Assembly: GCF_001625305.1 (NCBI RefSeq)
Contig: NW_017802991.1
Coordinates: forward strand, 484,318 to 548,317
DNA from: Branchiostoma belcheri
Taxonomy: Eukaryota > Chordata > Leptocardii > Amphioxiformes > Branchiostomatidae
Direction: 5' to 3'
DNA: 64,000 nucleotides
In this document: positions 39,001 through 51,000 of the stretch, piece by piece
Numbering within the stretch: position 1 is the stretch's first letter
How the letters are laid out: each line of letters starts with the position of its first letter
Translations under genes and position numbers: made by a program
Notes under the pieces: model-generated
Seen by the model: the letters and a program-made list of their open reading frames with translations, nothing else
The model's database searches: none
What the model was told of the DNA's origin: nothing

Positions 39001-42000
39001 TATCTACATTCTAATCATAGCAGAAAAGAAGCAATGTGTAATAGCTGTGCCACTCTTGCACAAAGTCAGGTGAGTTACATGTATTCTGAAAGGTCTTGCC
39101 CAACATACTAATACTAAAGTCTTTGTATAACTTACAAATACTGGACACTATACATACATTAGAGATAATTGTTTGCTTGTAGCCAGAATTTGCTTACTTA
39201 GTATATATTAGACTTTGTATATTATTGTTTTTATGATAAGTTTTTCAGGAATACAAGCAAAAGTTACATTCTGTTACCTTCTTTTGTTAATTGTAAGCTT
39301 TAAGAGTATACTGTATGAATTCTTTATAGAAGGGTTATGGCAACTATGTTAAGTTTATATTATACATCGTTATATACAATTATCCTAGCTCACTATTAAA
39401 GTACGTTTTGCGAAGACTTCTAATTTCCTTATTATTTTGAAAACTGAATTTGCTGCCTGTTTTGGTCTGTCATTCCATAAATGTTGCAGAATCAAAGATT
39501 TTGATTAATAAATGCTTCCACAAAACTCTTGCCACAGTTCTTATAAGAACTATTTCATGTATTCTATGGAATGGCAGAACTACACTGCAACTTAATTGCA
39601 TAATTAAGTATAAAGTACCAGTTTGGAGCTCACTATTCTAGGCAGACCATTTCCAACATGTTCTTGTTGATATAACAAAATTGTGAACTTGTCAAGTGTC
39701 AATTGTGTATAGTTCCCAGTGTCACAAACATGATGTCGTGCATTTTTGTAGCTAGGAAATGTCGAATTCAAATGCAGACTTGCCTAAGTTTTATCCAAAG
39801 TGTTGTAACCTGTATGTATATTGTGTAGTTTGAGAATATCTGTCTAAAGAACTCAGTGGAAAAAAAAGAGAAGCCATCATGCTTAGTGTACCTTAGCTAA
39901 CAATCTACCTAGTAGGTAATAATGAAAAAAAAATGTGGACAGTTGGTAATAAGATTGTCATTGTTGTGGTACTGGCAAATTATGGCTTTCCTAGCCACAT
40001 ACTATTATGGAAAGTATAATTTATTGTACATTAGAATGAAATAAATTCACTTGTAAGGCTGAGATGTGGTCATGTATTAGGGAATCTTTTATTGTGTGAC
40101 TTCCTTGTCGGTGTTTTGTCTGTGTGACAGTACATTGTGTAATATCATTCTGTTTCTTTCCTTCTCTCTGTTTTGCTAGCTTAAGGCCCTGTCACACATT
40201 CAGACTGACCATTAACCTACTAAGGGAGGCTGAAGTTAAAGGCATCCAGTGCAGTTTTTGGGGCTTGGGAACCCGTCTGACAAATTTGTCAATATTCTAG
40301 TCACTTATCAACACACTGAGTTGAAACCACACTATCCCAATGTATATCGACCCTCATGGAGCAAAAATACCCAAAATTCTGACGGAAAATGGTTACTGGA
40401 CGGGCCCTGGACTGATTTTTAGGGTACCACCCATAAAATAAAGGACTCATCTTGGGGCTTGTTTCTGCAGTTTTAAGTACCCAAAGGTTGAAATACTGAT
40501 TGAAATGTGCTAAATAAATGTGAAGCAGTATGTGTCAATATCATAAAGATTACCAGCTGCAGTATTTCCAGTTTTGCTGCTCTTTGGATGCCTTTAAGGA
40601 GCAGTCTGACCAGATTTAGGCCATGCTTATCTTTCTATATGAATCAAATTTGAGTTAAATTTGAGTCAAATTTGAACCCCAAACACCTTTGACCTACTCC
40701 CAAACACCAGCCATCCGTGGCCATATATGTTTTATATTGTACAGTCACTTAACCTTCTCTCGGCTGCCTAACCCAGTAGCCAAAACAAATTTGATGCCAT
40801 ATTGCTACTTTAGCAAGCTGAAGACAAAACTTTACAAACTTTGCAGTCCCTCATTGTGACAAACACACCAGTCACCACAAAGTACTGGTATTCTGGATTT
40901 ATAATTGGGCATGAGATTGTATGCTTTTAGAAGAGCTTCAGCATACTTATTCATAAACCTTTCAAGATTTTCTACAAAGTTTAAGCGGACATGCACATGT
41001 CAACTACCAGTTGAAGTAAGAGAGCTCAGTGAGGCCACATCAATTTAATTAGCTGTCTCTCAGTTTTTTTCAGAAAAAATAAAAGAAAAAACAGGCCAAG
41101 GCACCACATGAAGGCCAGAAATGTTACTATATGAGCCATGAAGTCAACATAATTATTATTACCAGGCTGGTTTATATTTGAAACAATTATAGATTTTGAA
41201 CTTTTAATGAAATGAAATTGCATTGTCACATTGGAAAATTTTAACAACTACACAATGTCATGTAGTCTTCAACCGTTGCTGCCAAAATAAGTCTATAAGA
41301 AGTCTTTCATTGAGCATTTTGCAGTTGATTCAGAACCTAAAATCTTTTTTTTTTTTGCAAATCAGAAAAAAATGGACAGGGCGAATCCAAGAAACAATAA
41401 ATTAAATTGGTGTGGCCTGATGGTAATCTATAAGGAAACTTAGAGATAGGTAACCCACAGGATCCCTGCATGGTGCAGGACTATATCACAGGAACCAGCT
41501 GTGCTGATCACTAAAAGTCCTTGGAAGAAAGAAGAGCATCTGATTCAACTTGCCGAAGGACACTGCTTTAAAGACCAGTCCATTGTATTATATTTAAGGC
41601 ATGTGTGTGTCATAAAACATACAATCATTTGTAATTAAAATGGAAACGTCAGTGAGGAAAGAAAAAAGGAACTCTGTAAAAAAATTACTTAATTAAGGTT
41701 GCATTTACCGGTATATAAAATTTATATCGGTATTTTACAAGGTAGTTGCTTCCAAAATTTTATATTTTTTTCTGCCACCCCTATGAGCTTATTATCTCCT
41801 TCATGACTACTTATTATCATAATAAGTTGTCTCCTCATAACAGCACACTAATTATAATATTACAAGGGCTCTCCCCAAGCAATGAAGCAAGGGTGCTCCC
41901 CCTCTCCCCAAAATCATAGCACCTCTCCCAAAATGTCAAAATTTAGGGTTTCTCTCAAGTTGGTATCTTCATGAAAATTAGCTGATTTATTCCTCAACCG

Positions 42001-45000
42001 ATTAGGGAGCACCTCTCCCTTTAGAATTTCTGTGAAGACCCCTGAATTGTACATGTATTGTACTGAATGTTCACTCGACAGGCTGATTTTTCTTGGTACA
42101 ACTCTCCCACCATGTTCACCACAGGGGCAGCTGATCTGAATGTGTTGGAGCCGATGACACCAATGGAGAGACAGCGACAGGGACAGATTCACGAACTCAT
42201 CACCACAGAGCAGACATACGTGGACGATCTGGCTCTGGTCATAGAGGTCAGTAGCTTACAAAGTACATTGTACATGTACGTCTTTACAGTACAGTTCTAC
42301 AGGGCTCGAAATTAAAGGTGGTCCGATGGCCATTGACCACTAAAATTTAGGCTGGGACAGCTAAAACGACACTTTTGTTTATCAGACACACGTCCCGGCT
42401 TTTGGATCCCCCCGAATTTCCTGTCTACTCTAGATCTGCAATTACAGTGCACCTGGGAGTGAACATAAGCAAATTAAATAAAGTTGACTTTAAGTTGAAG
42501 TCATACAATACTTCCAACAAAAAAACAGGTTGGGACAGTTCATCCTCACTTCAGCACAATTGAAATTTATTTTTGGGACAGTGCTGGGACTATAGGAAGA
42601 AAAGTTAATTTCGAGGCCTGGTTCTAGCAGGGATCTGTCTTACTGTAGTTTCCAGACTTTTGAGGCTATGCTCATGATGGGCCAAAATGTTGCCCAATCT
42701 GTCATCTTTGACAAAAATCAGCATGTTAAGATATGGAACTAAACTAAGTCTGCAACAAAATTTGCCCCCTCAAAATAAAGGAAACAAAGCATTTCAGAGG
42801 GTCAAGATTTTAACATTACTTAATTGTTTAATTCATTAAATTGTGTCCTCCCCTCTTAAGAGTGTGATAACACCATGCTTACACACATGTCGCAATGTTC
42901 TTTTATTTGTAGTCCTGTCTCCACCCAGGGTTACTTTCTTTTATCTGTCTGTTTTATTTTAGCATTTTGCCCTAACTACAGTTACTGTTACGGTAACAGT
43001 TCAATTTCATGTAGGACACCAACAGCATGAGATTGTATTTTATATGCAGTATTTTGAACATTAAGTTTGCACATGGTTTTGAATTGCATTAAAGAACTTA
43101 TTTTGATTCACTTATGTGCACGGAGAAAAGTACAATGTGAATCAAATAATGTCAGTTAATAACAACCTTGATTCAAGATACACAATTGTCAAGAAAACAG
43201 TTACTCAAGCAATTGGGTAATAAGTTGCAATTGGGTAATCAGCTGCTTGAGTAGCTTACTGTTTTCTTTTAAAACTTAATTCAAGTTATTAGTTGACTAA
43301 TTTAGAGGATTATGAAATAAAGACTGCTTTAACTTCCAACTCTTAAACTACAGAAATGGGACTTACCCCAAATTTCCGGTTGACTCCATCAACCTTGTTC
43401 ACGGAATGGACCCGTCTACTCTTGGAATGTTAAAGCTTAGTCTTTATTTCATAGTGACTTGTACCAACACAGATGAACTTTCATGCTAAGTTATTAGGGG
43501 ATGTCGGACTCTTACTGGACATGGTATCATTCCTACAGGTGTACATGAAACCCATGAGAGAAGAGGGTATCCTGACCAATCAGGAGCTCAACACTCTCTT
43601 CATTAATATACAGGAGGTCAAGACCTGCAATAGCAAGTTCAACAAGTAGGTGGCGCTGATGAGTGTGCAAGATTTCTATTTTTTCTGCCATGTAAATCAA
43701 AATGTGTAGAATAGATTTAATTTAGAAGTTAGAATACTGCAAAGTCATTTACTTTGCACACTGGGTCTCATATTTAGAGAAAAGATTAAACCTACTGTAT
43801 ATAATCATATAGTGCAGGTGAAAACTAGAAAACAGCTCATTGCATTGTGGATATCAGTAGAGTTTCATTGTCTTTTCAATAATTTCTGTATCCCTTCTTT
43901 CTACATGTAGGGCCCTTAGAGTTAGGAAAAAGATGAGTGGAGAAGGGAAGGTGATTCATATGATTGGTGACATCCTTTGTGAACAGGTAAGGATCTGAAA
44001 CAAGCAACTATCTTACCATCATAGTTACATACATTTGCAAAGTATAACTTAAAAATTTAAACCAAAAGAAAGAGGACAAGCAGACATTGAGAATCAATCA
44101 CTATTCAGAAATTACTAGTACCGGACTGACTGATTTTAGCTATCATACAGAGTTTTGTACGACCCATGTTCATACATTCTGTACTCATTGTCCTACTGTG
44201 ACAGCAGTTTGCAATTAGCCCTTGGGAATGAACTGCAATAAAGATTTATGATTTGTTTTGTTTGGGGTATACATCATCCATGTTGACCTTTTCAAAAAAT
44301 TACAGCCCTGTTCATTTGTACTATTCTCCAAGCAGAGGTTGTAGGGGAATGATCGTTAACTTTTTATATTATATGGTCCTCTTTTTTGCCTTGGGCAATT
44401 GGCCAATTGGATACTGCCTGGCCAATTTGATACTAGTACTCTATTTTTGAGACCCTAGGATCTGCTTGGAAATTACATTAATTTTGTACCTTCAGCTTTA
44501 ATAATAATAATATAATAATAATAATAATAATAATAAATGGTTTTTATTGTCCAAACAGTACCCGTGCAGTCGCAGCCTTACGGCTGAATTGATGCAGGGT
44601 ATCACATAATAATCAATACAAATCACAACAATTACAACATTCAAATAATACAAATGATACACACAGTCGCGAGGGTCTGTGCGGCTGCCATTCGGCGCCA
44701 CAAGGTGACCTCAATACGACTTTCCCCAACCGAAGTTAGGTACCCATTCACACCTGGGTGGAGTGAGGAAATTCGTGTAAAGTGCCTTTCCCAAGGGCAC
44801 AACGTCGGGGCGCATGTTCAGACATGTACCGGGTACGACTCGGAATCGAACCCGGGTCTCCCGGTTCACAGTCGATTGCTCTAACCACTACACCACCCGA
44901 CGTCACACAAATTTGTTTGTTGTTATGTTGACCATGATTGTTTTTTTTAATTTGTCAGTTGCCCCACATGACGTCATACATCCGGTACTGTAGCTGTCAG

Positions 45001-48000
45001 CTGAACGCCAGCACATTTCTACAGGACAAGCACCAGAACGATCCTGAGTTCAAGGAGTTCTGTCGGGTCAGTCATCATAAGACCATGCTATTCTTAAGAC
45101 TGTTTGTCAGGCATTTCTTCAGCTTTGTAAATGTACATAAATGTAATAGCTGTATAGCTACCAATTTTCTGTTCTTTAAAAGTCAGCAGGGAGAAACAGT
45201 TTTTCATAATTATAATAATGGTCCCTTGCCAAGATTTTGTCCACCGTAACATCCGCTTGGAAATTATGCTTGCCTAATAATTTATCTTCAAGTACTTATT
45301 ATGTAAATTAATGTGACAATATGAGTTAAGGTTAATATTATTCAGCATCCTAACAGAGAAGCAACCAATCTACATCAATTTGTAAAAGGCGATTTTTTTT
45401 ACTTAGTGGTCGCCACGTAACATGGCCGTTAGGCCACTTCAAGGTGAACGGTGCTACCACCTGAATGGTATGACCACTCACCTGGGTTACGGGTTACCGA
45501 GTAGAACTGTAACAGCAACTCTTCTCCCTGAGTCAGAAACATCATGATTGAGACCAGCCCAATTTCTCACAAGTAGTGAGGACTAACTGACCCAATAGGA
45601 GAAGCAGGGGTTACGTGGGGATTTCAAAAGTTATTGTCTCAGTTAATTCTAGGGAGTTGCGCTATACAATTACTAGTATTAGTCAATATCATACATTTTG
45701 TACTCTCCACTCAAACATGTAACCACTATCATGCCATATTGTACTTGACTTTTCCCCTGACAGATAGGAACCCAGGACACCAGGACTAAAGGCATGCCGC
45801 TCAGTAGTTTTCTCCTCAAACCCATGCAGAGAGTCACCAAGTACCCACTCATGCTCACCAAGGTAACAAGGGACTTATATTTTCAATTTTGGTTGGTTTA
45901 TTTATGGATATGAAAGGAAAATCCATGATATTGATAATTACATGTGTATGCGTTAATGAAAAAATGAATCAACATGTTGAGTTGTACAGTGTTTTGGAGT
46001 AAATTACTAGTAACTACATTCTTCTTTTCATTTCATTTAACACACTGACCTAGAGGTTACTGTTAGTTAGTAGGAGAATAATTGCCAGGAGAGTTTGGCC
46101 GCCTTGTAGGTTTGACTGGCCGCGCAGTTAGGAGGGAAAGAAACTACCTCTCCGCGGCCCGACTCCCTTGGCCAATTTTCCTCTCTTTTTTGCCAAACTC
46201 TACAATCCGTATTCCCGTAGTGACAGTAACTGCAAGATGTAACCTGCCATGTTGCATTCTACATTGTACATGTAACAACAATATTTTATGAAAACATTTC
46301 ATTGTAGCAATATACTGCTTGTACACAATATATAATTATGGTTGTTGATAGTTACTGTAAAACAGTCTTGTATAGTCTTGTACACAAAATAGATTAATTT
46401 CAACATTCAAATGGGATAATATTTATTGCCACTTTGAATCTTAAATTATATTGAATTGATTCAACACAATTCAGGTTTTACATCTGCAAGATTGTGTTTG
46501 TCAATGATAAAGATTGGATACTTTAGCTGAATATTGTGTCAACATGCCCCTTGCCTTGTCTTACAGATCCTAAACAACACCCCCGAGACCCACCCCGACC
46601 ATGTGAACGTGAAGACGGCGCTGGAGCGTGCTGAGGAGCTCTGTACGCAGGTGAACGAGGGCGTACGGGAGCGGGAAAACTCGGACCGGCTGGAGTGGCT
46701 CCAGTCCCACGTCAACTGTGACGGTCTGCCTGAACAGCTCATCTTCAACTCACTCACCAACTGTCTGGGACCCAGGAAGTTCCTCCACTCAGGAACACTC
46801 TTCAAGGTGAATAAATGGTTAATGCATGTATATGCTATCGACTTTGCATGGTGTACATGTACAAAATGACTAATAAACTGGTGGATGTACAATGTACCTC
46901 AGAGTCTGTATCTGTATCTCGGCGTAACACACCAGTTCCGCAGGCACTTGGCGCGGCGGCAGCTAGCTAAATCATACCGAATGACTTGTTACACTCAATC
47001 TTTGCACATTTAATTGCAGGAGTAACTGTTGTTTAAAGCTTCCTAGAGATGATGCCCCAACATGGTGGCAATGAGTTCTTGGGAAATATGAGTTTTTGAA
47101 CACCTCAATTCCTGGTTGATAACTCTGATACCAACTACTAAGTACCTAATACCAGCCCAGAAAAGAACAAGAAGCAGTGACATACCTTCAAATATCACCA
47201 AGAATTGAGGTGTTTAAAAAAAATAATTGTATAGAGACTCATGATCAGTGGACCTTGTTGCCACTAAGCTTAGTTGGAGCATCCTCACTAGGTAGATTTA
47301 AACAACTCCTGCAATTAACTTTGCAAAGATTGGGTGTAACAGGTCATTTGGACTGTGTAGTATAGCTAGTTGCCGCTGCCCTGTGTGCCTGCAAAGCTAG
47401 TATGTTACACTGAAGGGTGGTAATACCAATTGTACGGCTAGTTATCACATGGGCCAGATAGAACACCCGTATCGAATGTTATCGCAGCCCAACTGACAGA
47501 AAAATTACTAAGTAATACTATGTACAAAAACACTAGAGCAATTTCTTCAATCGAACCCTTAGAATTCAAGATAGTGGTAGCAGTCAAAACTGATAGAAAG
47601 ACAAATCTGTAGAGATATAAATGTTACATGGAAGAAACACTGTCTAGTCTTATTAAAACTCAAAAGATTGAATTGAATTGGAGAAACATTTATTTATGAC
47701 TTGTGCTTCCCAATGTATGAATCTCAGTGATGTTTTTTCCAGGTGAAAAGTAACAAGGAACTCCAGGCCTTCCTCTTCAATGACTTCCTGCTCCTGACAA
47801 CATGTTCTAAATCCATCAGTGGAGCTCTGTTTAACAGTAAGGCTGACATCACCTACAGAATGTACAGACAGGTAAGGGTACCATAAGTGTACCATACAAA
47901 GCTTATTATACAAGGTTTAAATTCAAGTCTGTATCACTGTAGTACACATGTAGTACTACGTATACAGTCTGTATCTAAGTTAAAACTTTTGGTCCAACAC

Positions 48001-51000
48001 AAAGAAATTCTCCCACCTAGAGCTTTCCAGCAGTCACTCTGGTCTTCCTCAGTAGACTGACCCAGTGAGTCTTGTCATGTGGCTTCTTTGAAGTTTGACC
48101 TCAACACTGGGTCAAAGGTCTCTAGTGAATAATGTTGGCCCCTGTTGCGGTCGAGTGAAGGGTGATGGGCCCTGACTGGTTGATTTAAACTCTAGGTGAG
48201 AGAATTCTCTTGTGTTGGATCAAAAGTTTTAACTTTATACTACCAACACAGATGAACTTTCATGATAGAAAGTCTGTATCACATATACATGTACTAAAAT
48301 TACAGTGTCTATGCCTACAGTCAAAACTTCCCATTATTCAAGAAAAATTATATTAAAATCTGGTCAAACTCTACATTTTTTCTGTACATGGACAGGTGGT
48401 CACCATAGACAGGATTCTTGATTCTTTTGTCAATTATCTAAGAGACCAGCAAAAGTCACTTGACGAATGTACAGGTCTGGGCCCTTATGTTTGTCTTTTC
48501 TGGGACATATTTTTTCTTTAGAAAATCATTTTTAAGGCAATTTTAGTTAATCCATAATTGTTTTCTGTCCACAATTCAGCCTATCTTCCTCAATGAAGTT
48601 ATAGTCAAGCTTCCCACAGACAAAGAAGATGCAGGTAAGAAACAAGTTATTGACTCATCATGTTCTCAATATATGAATGGATGAATGAATGAATGAATGA
48701 ATGAATGAATGAATGAATATATTTTTGCATCACAAATTCTTAACAGTTACCATTTAAATGATGCAGTCATGAAGAAAATTGAATAAAGCAATGCAAATCA
48801 TAATGATTTAGGAAAAAAAAGTTATTAATAATCTTTAGTGTTGGTCAGAAATTGCAAAGTTTTAACACAAGTTTCTGCTTGTTTTTCAGATGAGCCAGTA
48901 TTTTTCTTAAACCATGTAGACAAGGTGTACCAGTTTAGGACAGAAAAGGCCAGTGAAAGGTAAGATTTAACTCATTTTGTACATCTGAGAGTATGACTTT
49001 GTACATTTACCTTAATTTGTATGATTGGGCTGATAAGTTAGAGTCTCGAATATGTGTGCCAGGGTTTTACTACATGTATAAAATTATAATATGTAACACT
49101 GGTCAGTTTAAATTGGGAAGTTCAGTTTCCCGATTTCGTGGGAGGCGTCTTGGTCATCCAATTTTCTAACTTTTTTTCTACTGAAGATACAGTTCACTTT
49201 TACATGTCATTGGAAAGAGCATGATTTCCCCTGCATCATGATATCTTTAATTTGGTCATAACGTGTAACATTATGAAGATATTCTGTTTTGAAAGTTGCC
49301 CAGGACAGTGGTCTATTGGCTGGACCATGTGAACCACACGCAGACCACACTTGGTTATGCATAGAACACAGTGGCCTAGCAGTAGCCCACTCCAATGCAA
49401 ATGAGTTATAATTGGCCATTCCACATTGTACAAAGCACTCGCATAATGAGTTATCACACCTTGCTTGCCAGACCATGGTCAGACCACTGGCCTGCACTGG
49501 GTTCAATGGGCCAGGTGATTAGAGGTGTGAAGTCCAGTCTGGCCAGGGCCAAGACCACAATGGTCTGGGCCAATCAACACCTTGTTGTTTATACAGCCCA
49601 CCTGGCCTAAATTATAGCCCATACATGGTTTTCCCTCAGACCAGTGGTCTAATGCATTTTCAATCAGTCATATCTAAGCCTATGAACATCACTAACTAAT
49701 AATTTTCACATGACTACTTTCGTGATGAAAAGAGCTTTCAGGTAATACCACATTTATAGGCAGAAATTTGATATTTCTGAAGTTTCCCAATTGCTTCTGT
49801 TTTTCCCAATTTGAACTGACCAGTGTTATGTATACAGCCAGCACCCGTTTTTCTGTCAATTGCAACTTTGTGATGTGTCATGGAAACATTTTTAAACCAA
49901 CAAAATTGAAAAATTCTTGGGTAAGAGTATAAATTTTAAACATCACCAACAACCACTCTTAGCCCCATGATTTTCCTCTCAATATATAGAAACTTGTATT
50001 TTTAAAGGCTATTTGAAATCCAAAATTTGCCCCAGACCCCCCCTAGATTGCAAGCACTCTCCCCCCAGGTCCAATCATGAACCTGGGCTGATGGGAAAAA
50101 AAAGTTGAGCTGGCTAAAGCTCTGATGTGCACATCAATTCCATTGAGTTTGAAATGTCAGGGTTCACACAGACTGATGCTCGCTATAGGATCAAGGATTT
50201 AGAAGAAAGAACTTTATTGCAAATTGTACATGGTATAGACCACAGTGACTGCTTTTTACATGTAAATGATGAAAATACTTGTCAAACACTAATAATAACT
50301 AGAGAAGTTAACATTTGCAAAGCAAATTCATAATGTTTACCTTCGGACATAGTCTGCTCTGTTAATTCTTACTCAAACACATTCACATACATGTACTACT
50401 AAGACTAAGTATATGGTGAGAGGAGCAGAGCAGACCTTGCAACATTATGTAACCCAACACCAGTCAGGGACAGACGTCAACAAATCATGTCATTGGTCAG
50501 GTCATAGGTCACTTTGGAGAAGAAGAAGAGGAAGAAACTGAGTAAAAACAATATCATCAGTAATGTTTTCCTTCGGTAAACGTAGTAAAATTATAAATTG
50601 ATGCTGTCTCTCCAGAAACCAGTGGATGAAGATGTTGGAGTCAGCCTCCCAACAGTACATAGAAACAGAGAGGAAGAAGAGAGAGAAGGCACATCAAGGT
50701 ACATTCCATCTTCTTTTTCATCACTCAAAATTTCTGTTTTCTGCACATAATTATGTAACATTATATTTTTTTCATTTCTGTCTCATTTATTAGTGATACC
50801 AGTAGTGATAAATAGTGATAGTTGAAATTATCTTTGCAGAAGCTTTAGATTGTTATTATAATTAAGTTGTATGTAATATACATGTATATATAACTTAATA
50901 ACATGTGTGGTGAACTTATTCCTTAGGTGTATGCAGTTTTTCCATGAAAATGAATCATAATGTCCAAGTTTGTATCATCTTGGTGCAAGGCCCGTACTAA

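Larger units (their letters stand above)
34550..42124. other. 7.6-kb intron separating SH3E from DH
   Basis: The longest intron in the window. It lies at the point where short (SH3-only) and long (DH-PH-C2) isoforms diverge in vertebrates. It holds repeats at 35267, 35911, 36553, 38160, 41033 and 41868. About 36981-38159 and 38624-41032 are AT-rich with no supported feature. AATAAA-like words (for example near 40040) could serve a short transcript, which is speculative. Confidence 0.6.

Noticed and set aside
39240-39280. TTTCAGGAATACAAGCAAAAG resembling the coiled-coil exon at 9025
   Set aside because: Similarity covers only about 16 bases around the acceptor and then diverges into a non-coding frame. 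It is probably chance.
42067-42124. Upstream extension of the DH exon from the CGACAG acceptor
   Set aside because: Joined to the SH3E exon it shifts the frame and meets TGA. The CACAG acceptor at 42124 gives the conserved SQQW and the correct frame.
46082-46291. Open frame rich in Arg/Pro in a DH intron
   Set aside because: It has no splice borders fitting the gene and no domain. The conserved DH sequence is complete without it.
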